This document shows, one piece after another, positions 1 to 14,600 of a stretch of DNA of 64,000 nt. Below the pieces are notes generated by a model. The model was not told the origin of the DNA and ran no database searches. It was given only the letters and a program-made list of their open reading frames with translations. A program made the translations under genes and the position numbers. The DNA lies in assembly GCA_032622095.1 (NCBI GenBank), contig CP136063.1, positions 14,921,814-14,985,813 of the forward strand, given 5' to 3'. Within the stretch, counting starts at the first letter, position 1; each line of letters starts with the position of its first letter. Source of the DNA: Siphonodentalium dalli (lineage: Eukaryota > Mollusca > Scaphopoda > Gadilida > Siphonodentaliidae).

Positions 1-3000
1 GTCTTCATCAAACTGTATACTTATATAACCCAATCCCTTAAACAGAGTCTTCATCAAACTGTATACTTATATAACCCAATCCCTTAAACAGAGTCTTCAT
101 CAAACTGTATACTTATATAACCCAATCTCTTAAACAGAGTCTTCATCAAGCTGTATACTTATATAACCCAACCCCTTAAACAGAGTCTTCTAACATCAAG
201 CTGTATACTTATATAACCCAATCCCTTAAACAGAGTCTTCTAACATCAAACTGTATACTTATATAACCCAATCACTTAAACAGAGTCTTCTAACATCAAG
301 CTGTATACTTATATAACCCAATCCCTTAAACAGAGTCTTCATCAAACTGTATACTTATATAACCCAATCCATTAAACAGAGTCTTCATCAAACTGTATAC
401 TTATATAACCCAATCCCTTAAACAGAGTCTTCTAACATCAAACTGTATACTTATATAACCCAATCCCTTAAACAGAGTCTTCTAACATCAAGCTGTATAC
501 TTATATAACCCAATCCCTTAAACAGAGTCTTCATCAAACTGTATACTTATATAACCCAATCCCTTAAACAGAGTCTTCTAACATCAAGCTGTATACTTAT
601 ATAACCCAATCCCTTAAACAGAGTCTTCTAACATCAAGCTGTATACTTATATAACCCAATCCATTAAACAGAGTCTTCATCAAACTGTATACTTATATAA
701 CCCAACCCCTTAAACAGAGTCTTCTAACATCAAGCTGTATACTTATATAACCCAATCCCTTAAACAGAGTCTTCTAACATCAAACTGTATACTTATATAA
801 CCCAATCCATTAAACAGAGTCTTCATCAAACTGTATACTTATATAACCCAATCCCTTAAACAGAGTCTTCTAACATCAAACTGTATAATTATATATAACC
901 CAATCCCTTAAACAGAGTCTTCATCAAACTGTATACTTATATAACCCAATCCCTTAAACAGAGTCTTCATCAAACTGTATACTTATATAACCCAATCCCT
1001 TAAACAGAGTCTTCAAACATCAAGCTGTATACTTATATAACCCAATCCCTTAAACAGAGTCTTCTAACATCAAGCTGTATACTTATATAACCCAATCCCT
1101 TAAACAGAGTCTTCATCAAACTGTATACTTATATAACCCAATCCCTTAAACAGAGTCTTCATCAAGCTGTATACTTATATAACCCAATCCCTTAAACAGA
1201 GTCTTCATCAAGCTGTATACTTATATAACCCAATCCCTTAAACAGAGTCTTCATCAAACTGTATACTTATATAACCCAATCCCTTAAACAGAGTCTTCAT
1301 CAAACTGTATACTTATATAACCCAATCCCTTAAACAGAGTCTTCTAACATCAAGCTGTATACTTATATAACCCAATCCCTTAAACAGAGTCTTCTAACAT
1401 CAAGCTGTATACTTATATAACCCAATCCCTTAAACAGAGTCTTCATCAAGCTGTATACTTATATAACCCAATCCCTTAAACAGAGTCTTCTAACATCAAA
1501 CTGTATACTTATATAACCCAATCCCTTAAACAGAGTCTTCATCAACCTGTATACTTATATAACCCAATCCCTTAAACAGAGTCTTCATCAAGCTGTATAC
1601 TTATATAACCCAACCCCTTAAACAGAGTCTTCATCAAACTGTATACTTATATAACCCAATCCCTTAAACAGAGTCTTCATCAAGCTGTATACTTATATAA
1701 CCCAACCCCTTAAACAGAGTCTTCATCAAACTGTATACTTATATAACCCAATCCCTTAAACAGAGTCTTCTAACATCAAACTGTATACTTATATAACCCA
1801 ATCCCTTAAACAGAGTCTTCATCAAGCTGTATACTTATATAACCCAATCCCTTAAACAGAGTCTTCATCAAACTGTATACTTATATAACCCAATCCCTTA
1901 AACAGAGTCTTCATCAAACTGTATACTTTTATAACCCAATCCCTTAAACAGAGTCTTCATCAAGCTGTATACTTATATAACCCAATCCCTTAAACAGAGT
2001 CTTCATCAAACTGTATACTTATATAACCCAATCCCTTAAACAGAGTCTTCTAACATCAAGCTGTATACTTATATAACCCAATCCCTTAAACAGAGTCTTC
2101 TAACATCAAGCTGTATACTTATATAACCCAATCCCTTAAACAGAGTCTTCTAACATCAAGCTGTATACTTATATAACCCAATCCCTTAAACAGAGTCTTC
2201 TAACATCAAGCTGTATACTTATATAACCCAACCCCTTAAACAGAGTCTTCATCAAACTGTATACTTATATAACCCAATCCCTTAAACAGAGTCTTCATCA
2301 AACTGTATACTTATATAACCCAATCCCTTAAACAGAGTCTTCATCAAACTGTATACTTATATAACCCAATCCCTTAAACAGAGTCTTCATCAAACTGTAT
2401 ACTTATATAACCCAATCTCTTAAACAGAGTCTTCATCAAGCTGTATACTTATATAACCCAACCCCTTAAACAGAGTCTTCTAACATCAAGCTGTATACTT
2501 ATATAACCCAATCCCTTAAACAGAGTCTTCTAACATCAAACTGTATACTTATATAACCCAATCACTTAAACAGAGTCTTCTAACATCAAGCTGTATACTT
2601 ATATAACCCAATCCCTTAAACAGAGTCTTCATCAAACTGTATACTTATATAACCCAATCCATTAAACAGAGTCTTCATCAAACTGTATACTTATATAACC
2701 CAATCCCTTAAACAGAGTCTTCTAACATCAAACTGTATACTTATATAACCCAATCCCTTAAACAGAGTCTTCTAACATCAAGCTGTATACTTATATAACC
2801 CAATCCCTTAAACAGAGTCTTCATCAAACTGTATACTTATATAACCCAATCCCTTAAACAGAGTCTTCTAACATCAAGCTGTATACTTATATAACCCAAT
2901 CCCTTAAACAGAGTCTTCTAACATCAAGCTGTATACTTATATAACCCAATCCATTAAACAGAGTCTTCATCAAACTGTATACTTATATAACCCAACCCCT

Positions 3001-4406
3001 TAAACAGAGTCTTCTAACATCAAGCTGTATACTTATATAACCCAATCCCTTAAACAGAGTCTTCTAACATCAAACTGTATACTTATATAACCCAATCCAT
3101 TAAACAGAGTCTTCATCAAACTGTATACTTATATAACCCAATCCCTTAAACAGAGTCTTCTAACATCAAACTGTATAATTATATATAACCCAATCCCTTA
3201 AACAGAGTCTTCATCAAACTGTATACTTATATAACCCAATCTCTTAAACAGAGTCTTCTAACATCAAGCTGTATACTTATATAACCCAATCCCTTAAACA
3301 GAGTCTTCTAACATCAAGCTGTATACTTATATAACCCAATCCCTTAAACAGAGTCTTCTAACATCAAGCTGTATACTTATATAACCCAACCCCTTAAACA
3401 GAGTCTTCATCAAACTGTATACTTATATAACCCAATCCCTTAAACAGAGTCTTCATCAAACTGTATACTTATATAACCCAATCCCTTAAACAGAGTCTTC
3501 ATCAAACTGTATACTTATATAACCCAATCCCTTAAACAGAGTCTTCATCAAACTGTATACTTATATAACCCAATCTCTTAAACAGAGTCTTCATCAAGCT
3601 GTATACTTATATAACCCAACCCCTTAAACAGAGTCTTCTAACATCAAGCTGTATACTTATATAACCCAATCCCTTAAACAGAGTCTTCTAACATCAAACT
3701 GTATACTTATATAACCCAATCACTTAAACAGAGTCTTCTAACATCAAGCTGTATACTTATATAACCCAATCCCTTAAACAGAGTCTTCATCAAACTGTAT
3801 ACTTATATAACCCAATCCATTAAACAGAGTCTTCATCAAACTGTATACTTATATAACCCAATCCCTTAAACAGAGTCTTCTAACATCAAGCTGTATACTT
3901 ATATAACCCAATCCCTTAAACAGAGTCTTCATCAAACTGTATACTTATATAACCCAATCCATTAAACAGAGTCTTCATCAAACTGTATACTTATATAACC
4001 CAATCCCTTAAACAGAGTCTTCTAACATCAAACTGTATACTTATATAACCCAATCCCTTAAACAGAGTCTTCTAACATCAAGCTGTATACTTATATAACC
4101 CAATCCATTAAACAGAGTCTTCATCAAACTGTATACTTATATAACCCAACCCCTTAAACAGAGTCTTCTAACATCAAGCTGTATACTTATATAACCCAAT
4201 CCCTTAAACAGAGTCTTCTAACATCAAACTGTATACTTATATAACCCAATCCATTAAACAGAGTCTTCATCAAACTGTATACTTATATAACCCAATCCCT
4301 TAAACAGAGTCTTCTAACATCAAACTGTATAATTATATATAACCCAATCCCTTAAACAGAGTCTTCATCAAACTGTATACTTATATAACCCAATCCCTTA
4401 AACAGA
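1..4406 (+). repeat. Array domain A: 2,290-bp and 1,158/1,154-bp higher-order repeats
   Basis: Positions 1 to about 950 match 2,291 to about 3,240 monomer by monomer at an offset of 2,290, including the shared CAATCTCTT monomer (121 and 2,411) and a rare 52-bp monomer (865 and 3,155). Inside this, 2,095-3,252 (1,158 bp) is tandemly duplicated as 3,253-4,406 (1,154 bp). The 4-bp shortfall is explained by a block of eight monomers that reads SSLLSLLS in the first copy and SSLSSLLS in the second. The third 52-bp monomer is at 4,309, 1,154 bp after the second. Confidence 0.85.
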
Positions 4407-7094
4407 GTCTTCATCAAACTGTATACTTATATAACCCAATCCCTTAAACAGAGTCTTCATCAAACTGTATACTTATATAACCCAATCTCTTAAACAGAGT
4501 CTTCTAACATCAAACTGTATACTTATATAACCCAATCCCTTAAACAGAGTCTTCTAACATCAAGCTGTATACTTATATAACCCAATCCCTTAAACAGAGT
4601 ATTCTAACATCAAACTGTATACTTATATAACCCAATCCCTTAAACAGAGTCTTCTAACATCAAGCTGTATACTTATATAACCCAATCCATTAAACAGAGT
4701 CTTCATCAAGCTGTATACTTATATAACCCAATCCCTTAAACAGAGTCTTCTAACATCAAGCTGTATACTTATATAACCCAATCCATTAAACAGAGTCTTC
4801 TAACATCAAGCTGTATACTTATATAACCCAATCCCTTAAACAGAGTCTTCATCAAACTGTATACTTATATAACCCAATCCCTTAAACAGAGTCTTCGTCA
4901 AGCTGTATACTTATATAACCCAATCCCTTAAACAGAGTCTTCGTCAAGCTGTATACTTATATAACCCAATCCCTTAAACAGAGTCTTCGTCAAGCTGTAT
5001 ACTTATATAACCCAATCCCTTAAACAGAGTCTTCATCAAACTGTATACTTATATAACCCAATCCCTTAAACAGAGTCTTCATCAAACTGTATACTTATAT
5101 AACCCAATCCCTTAAACAGAGTCTTCTAACATCAAGCTGTATACTTATATAAACCAATCCCTTAAACAGAGTCTTCATCAAACTGTATACTTATATAACC
5201 CAATCCCTTAAACAGAGTCTTCATCAAACTGTATACTTATATAACCCAACCCCTTAAACAGAGTCTTCTAACATCAAACTGTATACTTATATAAACCAAT
5301 CCCTTAAACAGAGTCTTCATCAAACTGTATACTTATATAACCCAATCCATTAAACAGAGTCTTCATCAAACTGTATACTTATATAACCCAACCCCTTAAA
5401 CAGAGTCTTCTAACATCAAACTGTATACTTATATAACCCAATCCCTTAAACAGAGTCTTCATCAAACTGTATACTTATATAACCCAATCCCTTAAACAGA
5501 GTCTTCATCAAACTGTATACTTATATAACCCAACCCCTTAAACAGAGTCTTCTAACATCAAACTGTATACTTATATAAACCAATCCCTTAAACAGAGTCT
5601 TCTAACATCAAGCTGTATACTTATATAAACCAATCCCTTAAACAGAGTCTTCTAACATCAAGCTGTATACTTATATAACCCAATCACTTAAACAGAGTCT
5701 TCTAACATCAAGCTGTATACTTATATAACCCAATCCCTTAAACAGAGTCTTCTAACATCAAGCTGTATAATTATATAACCCAATCCCTTAAACAGAGTCT
5801 TCTAACATCAAACTGTATACTTATATAACCCAACCCCTTAAACAGAGTCTTCATCAAACTGTATACTTATATAACCCAATCCCTTAAACAGAGTCTTCTA
5901 ACATCAAGCTGTATACTTATATAACCCAATCCCTTAAACAGAGTCTTCATCAAACTGTATACTTATATAACCCAATCCCTTAAACAGAGTCTTCTAACAT
6001 CAAACTGTATACTTATATAACCCAACCCCTTAAACAGAGTCTTCATCAAACTGTATACTTATATAACCCAATCCCTTAAACAGAGTCTTCTAACATCAAG
6101 CTGTATACTTATATAACCCAATCCCTTAAACAGAGTCTTCTAACATCAAGCTGTATACTTATATAACCCAATCCCTTAAACAGAGTCTTCATCAAACTGT
6201 ATACTTATATAACCCAATCCCTTAAACAGAGTCTTCTAACATCAAGCTGTATACTTATATAACCCAATCCCTTAAACAGAGTCTTCATCAAACTGTATAC
6301 TTATATAACCCAATCCCTTAAACAGAGTCTTCTAACATCAAACTGTATACTTATATAACCCAACCCCTTAAACAGAGTCTTCATCAAACTGTATACTTAT
6401 ATAACCCAATCCCTTAAACAGAGTCTTCTAACATCAAGCTGTATACTTATATAACCCAATCCCTTAAACAGAGTCTTCATCAAACTGTATACTTATATAA
6501 CCCAATCCCTTAAACAGAGTCTTCATCAAACTGTATACTTATATAACCCAATCCCATAAACAGAGTCTTCTAACATCAAACTGTATACTTATATAACCCA
6601 ACCCCTTAAACAGAGTCTTCATCAAACTGTATACTTATATAACCCAATCCCTTAAACAGAGTCTTCTAACATCAAGCTGTATACTTATATAACCCAATCC
6701 CTTAAACAGAGTCTTCATCAAACTGTATACTTATATAACCCAATCCATTAAACAGAGTCTTCTAACATCAAGCTGTATACTTATATAACCCAATCCATTA
6801 AACAGAGTCTTCATCAAACTGTATACTTATATAACCCAATCCCTTAAACAGAGTCTTCATCAAACTGTATACTTATATAACCCAATCCATTAAACAGAGT
6901 CTTCTAACATCAAACTGTATACTTATATAACCCAATCCCTTAAACAGAGTCTTCATCAAACTGTATACTTATATAACCCAATCCATTAAACAGAGTCTTC
7001 TAACATCAAGCTGTATACTTATATAACCCAATCCCTTAAACAGAGTCTTCTAACATCAAACTGTATACTTATATAACCCAACCCCTTAAACAGA
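4407..7094 (+). repeat. Array domain between the first two higher-order blocks
   Basis: Ordinary mixed S/L monomers without a long higher-order period that I could follow. It holds a run of three identical short monomers with a CpG (starts 4,891, 4,937 and 4,983), several AAACCAATC monomers near 5,150-5,625, and a locally recurring L-S-L-S group marked by CCAACCCCTT at 5,831, 6,023, 6,361 and 6,599. The first of those spacings is 192 bp, exactly two short plus two long monomers. Confidence 0.75.
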
Positions 7095-10000
7095 GTCTTC
7101 ATCAAACTGTATACTTATATAACCCAATCCATTAAACAGAGTCTTCATCAAACTGTATACTTATATAACCCAATCACTTAAACAGAGTCTTCATCAAGCT
7201 GTATACTTATATAACCCAATCCCTTAAACAGAGTCTTCTAACATCAAGCTGTATACTTATATAACCCAATCCATTAAACAGAGTCTTCATCAAACTGTAT
7301 ACTTATATAACCCAATCCCTTAAACAGAGTCTTCATCAAACTGTATACTTATATAACCCAATCCCTTAAACAGAGTCTTCTAACATCAAACTGTATACTT
7401 ATATAACCCAACCCCTTAAACAGAGTCTTCTAACATCAAGCTGTATACTTATATAACCCAATCCCTTAAACAGAGTCTTCTAACATCAAACTGTATACTT
7501 ATATAACCCAACCCCTTAAACAGAGTCTTCTAACATCAAACTGTATACTTATATAACCCAATCCCTTAAACAGAGTCTTCTAACATCAAACTGTATACTT
7601 ATATAACCCAATCCCTTAAACAGAGTCTTCTAACATCAAGCTGTATACTTATATAACCCAATCCCTTAAACAGAGTCTTCATCAAGCTGTATACTTATAT
7701 AACCCAATCCCTTAAACAGAGTCTTCTAACATCAAACTGTATACTTATATAACCCAATCCCTTAAACAGAGTCTTCTAACATCAAGCTGTATACTTATAT
7801 AACCCAACCCCTTAAACAGAGTCTTCTAACATCAAGCTGTATACTTATATAACCCAATCCCTTAAACAGAGTCTTCTGACATCAAACTGTATACTTATAT
7901 AACTCAATCCCTTAAACAGAGTCTTCTAACATCAAGCTGTATACTTATATAACCCAATCCCTTAAACAGAGTCTTCATCAAGCTGTATACTTATATAACC
8001 CAATCCCTTAAACAGAGTCTTCATCAAGCTGTATACTTATATAACCCAATCCCTTAAACAGAGTCTTCATCAAGCTGTATACTTATATAACCCAATCCCT
8101 TAAACAGAGTCTTCTAACATCAAACTGTATACTTATATAACCCAATCCCTTAAACAGAGTCTTCTAACATCATGCTGTATACTTATATAACCCAATCCCT
8201 TAAACAGAGTCTTCATCAAGCTGTATACTTATATAACCCAATCCCTTAAACAGAGTCTTCTAACATCAAGCTGTATACTTATATAACTCAATCCCTTAAA
8301 CAGAGTCTTCTAACATCAAGCTGTATACTTATATAACCCAATCCCTTAAACAGAGTCTTCATCAAGCTGTATACTTATATAACCCAATCCCTTAAACAGA
8401 GTCTTCATCAAACTGTATACTTATATAACCCAATCCCTTAAACAGAGTCTTCATCAAGCTGTATACTTATATAACCCAATCCCTTAAACAGAGTCTTCTA
8501 ACATCAAACTGTATACTTATATAACCCAATCCCTTAAACAGAGTCTTCATCAAACTGTATACTTATATAACCCAATCCCTTAAACAGAGTCTTCATCAAG
8601 CTGTATACTTATATAACCCAATCCCTTAAACAGAGTCTTCATCAAACTGTATACTTATATAACCCGATCCATTAAACAGAGTCTTCATCAAACTGTATAC
8701 TTATATAACCCGATCCATTAAACAGAGTCTTCTAACATCAAACTGTATACTTATATAACCCAATCCCTTAAACAGAGTCTTCATCAAGCTGTATACTTAT
8801 ATAACCCAATCCCTTAAACAGAGTCTTCATCAAACTGTATACTTATATAACCCAATCCCTTAAACAGAGTCTTCATCAAGCTGTATACTTATATAACCCA
8901 ATCCCTTAAACAGAGTCTTCTAACATCAAACTGTATACTTATATAACCCAATCCCTTAAACAGAGTCTTCATCAAACTGTATACTTATATAACCCAATCC
9001 CTTAAACAGAGTCTTCATCAAGCTGTATACTTATATAACCCAATCCCTTAAACAGAGTCTTCATCAAACTGTATACTTATATAACTCAATCCATTAAACA
9101 GAGTCTTCTAACATCAAGCTGTATACTTATATAACCCAATCCCTTAAACAGAGTCTTCTAACATCAAACTGTATACTTATATAACTCAATCCCTTAAACA
9201 GAGTCTTCATCAAGCTGTATACTTATATAACCCAATCCCTTAAACAGAGTCTTCTAACATCAAGCTGTATACTTATATAACCCAACCCCTTAAACAGAGT
9301 CTTCTAACACCAAGCTGTATACTTATATAACCCAATCCCTTAAACAGAGTCTTCTAACATCAAACTGTATACTTATATAACCCAATCCCTTAAACAGAGT
9401 CTTCATCAAGCTGTATACTTATATAACCCAATCCATTAAACAGAGTCTTCATCAAACTGTATACTTATATAACCCAATCACTTAAACAGAGTCTTCATCA
9501 AGCTGTATACTTATATAACCCAATCCCTTAAACAGAGTCTTCTAACATCAAGCTGTATACTTATATAACCCAATCCATTAAACAGAGTCTTCATCAAACT
9601 GTATACTTATATAACCCAATCCCTTAAACAGAGTCTTCATCAAACTGTATACTTATATAACCCAATCCCTTAAACAGAGTCTTCTAACATCAAACTGTAT
9701 ACTTATATAACCCAACCCCTTAAACAGAGTCTTCTAACATCAAGCTGTATACTTATATAACCCAATCCCTTAAACAGAGTCTTCTAACATCAAACTGTAT
9801 ACTTATATAACCCAACCCCTTAAACAGAGTCTTCTAACATCAAACTGTATACTTATATAACCCAATCCCTTAAACAGAGTCTTCTAACATCAAACTGTAT
9901 ACTTATATAACCCAATCCCTTAAACAGAGTCTTCTAACATCAAGCTGTATACTTATATAACCCAATCCCTTAAACAGAGTCTTCATCAAGCTGTATACTT

Positions 10001-11652
10001 ATATAACCCAATCCCTTAAACAGAGTCTTCTAACATCAAACTGTATACTTATATAACCCAATCCCTTAAACAGAGTCTTCTAACATCAAGCTGTATACTT
10101 ATATAACCCAACCCCTTAAACAGAGTCTTCTAACATCAAGCTGTATACTTATATAACCCAATCCCTTAAACAGAGTCTTCTGACATCAAACTGTATACTT
10201 ATATAACTCAATCCCTTAAACAGAGTCTTCTAACATCAAGCTGTATACTTATATAACCCAATCCCTTAAACAGAGTCTTCATCAAGCTGTATACTTATAT
10301 AACCCAATCCCTTAAACAGAGTCTTCATCAAGCTGTATACTTATATAACCCAATCCCTTAAACAGAGTCTTCATCAAGCTGTATACTTATATAACCCAAT
10401 CCCTTAAACAGAGTCTTCTAACATCAAACTGTATACTTATATAACCCAATCCCTTAAACAGAGTCTTCTAACATCATGCTGTATACTTATATAACCCAAT
10501 CCCTTAAACAGAGTCTTCATCAAGCTGTATACTTATATAACCCAATCCCTTAAACAGAGTCTTCTAACATCAAGCTGTATACTTATATAACTCAATCCCT
10601 TAAACAGAGTCTTCTAACATCAAGCTGTATACTTATATAACCCAATCCCTTAAACAGAGTCTTCATCAAGCTGTATACTTATATAACCCAATCCCTTAAA
10701 CAGAGTCTTCATCAAACTGTATACTTATATAACCCAATCCCTTAAACAGAGTCTTCATCAAGCTGTATACTTATATAACCCAATCCCTTAAACAGAGTCT
10801 TCTAACATCAAACTGTATACTTATATAACCCAATCCCTTAAACAGAGTCTTCATCAAACTGTATACTTATATAACCCAATCCCTTAAACAGAGTCTTCAT
10901 CAAGCTGTATACTTATATAACCCAATCCCTTAAACAGAGTCTTCATCAAACTGTATACTTATATAACCCGATCCATTAAACAGAGTCTTCATCAAACTGT
11001 ATACTTATATAACCCGATCCATTAAACAGAGTCTTCTAACATCAAACTGTATACTTATATAACCCAATCCCTTAAACAGAGTCTTCATCAAGCTGTATAC
11101 TTATATAACCCAATCCCTTAAACAGAGTCTTCATCAAACTGTATACTTATATAACCCAATCCCTTAAACAGAGTCTTCATCAAGCTGTATACTTATATAA
11201 CCCAATCCCTTAAACAGAGTCTTCTAACATCAAACTGTATACTTATATAACCCAATCCCTTAAACAGAGTCTTCATCAAACTGTATACTTATATAACCCA
11301 ATCCCTTAAACAGAGTCTTCATCAAGCTGTATACTTATATAACCCAATCCCTTAAATAGAGTCTTCATCAAACTGTATACTTATATAACTCAATCCATTA
11401 AACAGAGTCTTCTAACATCAAGCTGTATACTTATATAACCCAATCCCTTAAACAGAGTCTTCTAACATCAAACTGTATACTTATATAACTCAATCCCTTA
11501 AACAGAGTCTTCATCAAGCTGTATACTTATATAACCCAATCCCTTAAACAGAGTCTTCTAACATCAAGCTGTATACTTATATAACCCAACCCCTTAAACA
11601 GAGTCTTCTAACATCAAGCTGTATACTTATATAACCCAACCCCTTAAACAGA
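7095..11652 (+). repeat. 4,558-bp duplicated block, copy 1 (two 2.3-kb higher-order repeats)
   Basis: Contains higher-order repeat copies at 7,095-9,398 (2,304 bp) and 9,399-11,652 (2,254 bp). Markers repeat in order in each: CAATCACTT (7,171 and 9,475), GTCTTCTGAC (7,871 and 10,175), ATCATGCTG, and two CCGATCCATT monomers. 2,304 bp equals 24 short plus 24 long monomers, so the full unit is 48 monomers; the second copy is short by one 50-bp monomer. The second copy alone carries TTAAATAGA (11,354). The first copy has a private TAACACC change near 9,307. Confidence 0.88.
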
Positions 11653-14600
11653 GTCTTCATCAAACTGTATACTTATATAACCCAATCCATTAAACAGAGT
11701 CTTCATCAAACTGTATACTTATATAACCCAATCACTTAAACAGAGTCTTCATCAAGCTGTATACTTATATAACCCAATCCCTTAAACAGAGTCTTCTAAC
11801 ATCAAGCTGTATACTTATATAACCCAATCCATTAAACAGAGTCTTCATCAAACTGTATACTTATATAACCCAATCCCTTAAACAGAGTCTTCATCAAACT
11901 GTATACTTATATAACCCAATCCCTTAAACAGAGTCTTCTAACATCAAACTGTATACTTATATAACCCAACCCCTTAAACAGAGTCTTCTAACATCAAGCT
12001 GTATACTTATATAACCCAATCCCTTAAACAGAGTCTTCTAACATCAAACTGTATACTTATATAACCCAACCCCTTAAACAGAGTCTTCTAACATCAAACT
12101 GTATACTTATATAACCCAATCCCTTAAACAGAGTCTTCTAACATCAAACTGTATACTTATATAACCCAATCCCTTAAACAGAGTCTTCTAACATCAAGCT
12201 GTATACTTATATAACCCAATCCCTTAAACAGAGTCTTCATCAAGCTGTATACTTATATAACCCAATCCCTTAAACAGAGTCTTCTAACATCAAACTGTAT
12301 ACTTATATAACCCAATCCCTTAAACAGAGTCTTCTAACATCAAGCTGTATACTTATATAACCCAACCCCTTAAACAGAGTCTTCTAACATCAAGCTGTAT
12401 ACTTATATAACCCAATCCCTTAAACAGAGTCTTCTGACATCAAACTGTATACTTATATAACTCAATCCCTTAAACAGAGTCTTCTAACATCAAGCTGTAT
12501 ACTTATATAACCCAATCCCTTAAACAGAGTCTTCATCAAGCTGTATACTTATATAACCCAATCCCTTAAACAGAGTCTTCATCAAGCTGTATACTTATAT
12601 AACCCAATCCCTTAAACAGAGTCTTCATCAAGCTGTATACTTATATAACCCAATCCCTTAAACAGAGTCTTCTAACATCAAACTGTATACTTATATAACC
12701 CAATCCCTTAAACAGAGTCTTCTAACATCATGCTGTATACTTATATAACCCAATCCCTTAAACAGAGTCTTCATCAAGCTGTATACTTATATAACCCAAT
12801 CCCTTAAACAGAGTCTTCTAACATCAAGCTGTATACTTATATAACTCAATCCCTTAAACAGAGTCTTCTAACATCAAGCTGTATACTTATATAACCCAAT
12901 CCCTTAAACAGAGTCTTCATCAAGCTGTATACTTATATAACCCAATCCCTTAAACAGAGTCTTCATCAAACTGTATACTTATATAACCCAATCCCTTAAA
13001 CAGAGTCTTCATCAAGCTGTATACTTATATAACCCAATCCCTTAAACAGAGTCTTCTAACATCAAACTGTATACTTATATAACCCAATCCCTTAAACAGA
13101 GTCTTCATCAAACTGTATACTTATATAACCCAATCCCTTAAACAGAGTCTTCATCAAGCTGTATACTTATATAACCCAATCCCTTAAACAGAGTCTTCAT
13201 CAAACTGTATACTTATATAACCCGATCCATTAAACAGAGTCTTCATCAAACTGTATACTTATATAACCCGATCCATTAAACAGAGTCTTCTAACATCAAA
13301 CTGTATACTTATATAACCCAATCCCTTAAACAGAGTCTTCATCAAGCTGTATACTTATATAACCCAATCCCTTAAACAGAGTCTTCATCAAACTGTATAC
13401 TTATATAACCCAATCCCTTAAACAGAGTCTTCATCAAGCTGTATACTTATATAACCCAATCCCTTAAACAGAGTCTTCTAACATCAAACTGTATACTTAT
13501 ATAACCCAATCCCTTAAACAGAGTCTTCATCAAACTGTATACTTATATAACCCAATCCCTTAAACAGAGTCTTCATCAAGCTGTATACTTATATAACCCA
13601 ATCCCTTAAACAGAGTCTTCATCAAACTGTATACTTATATAACTCAATCCATTAAACAGAGTCTTCTAACATCAAGCTGTATACTTATATAACCCAATCC
13701 CTTAAACAGAGTCTTCTAACATCAAACTGTATACTTATATAACTCAATCCCTTAAACAGAGTCTTCATCAAGCTGTATACTTATATAACCCAATCCCTTA
13801 AACAGAGTCTTCTAACATCAAGCTGTATACTTATATAACCCAACCCCTTAAACAGAGTCTTCTAACATCAAGCTGTATACTTATATAACCCAATCCCTTA
13901 AACAGAGTCTTCTAACATCAAACTGTATACTTATATAACCCAATCCCTTAAACAGAGTCTTCATCAAGCTGTATACTTATATAACCCAATCCATTAAACA
14001 GAGTCTTCATCAAACTGTATACTTATATAACCCAATCACTTAAACAGAGTCTTCATCAAGCTGTATACTTATATAACCCAATCCCTTAAACAGAGTCTTC
14101 TAACATCAAGCTGTATACTTATATAACCCAATCCATTAAACAGAGTCTTCATCAAACTGTATACTTATATAACCCAATCCCTTAAACAGAGTCTTCATCA
14201 AACTGTATACTTATATAACCCAATCCCTTAAACAGAGTCTTCTAACATCAAACTGTATACTTATATAACCCAACCCCTTAAACAGAGTCTTCTAACATCA
14301 AGCTGTATACTTATATAACCCAATCCCTTAAACAGAGTCTTCTAACATCAAACTGTATACTTATATAACCCAACCCCTTAAACAGAGTCTTCTAACATCA
14401 AACTGTATACTTATATAACCCAATCCCTTAAACAGAGTCTTCTAACATCAAACTGTATACTTATATAACCCAATCCCTTAAACAGAGTCTTCTAACATCA
14501 AGCTGTATACTTATATAACCCAATCCCTTAAACAGAGTCTTCATCAAGCTGTATACTTATATAACCCAATCCCTTAAACAGAGTCTTCTAACATCAAACT

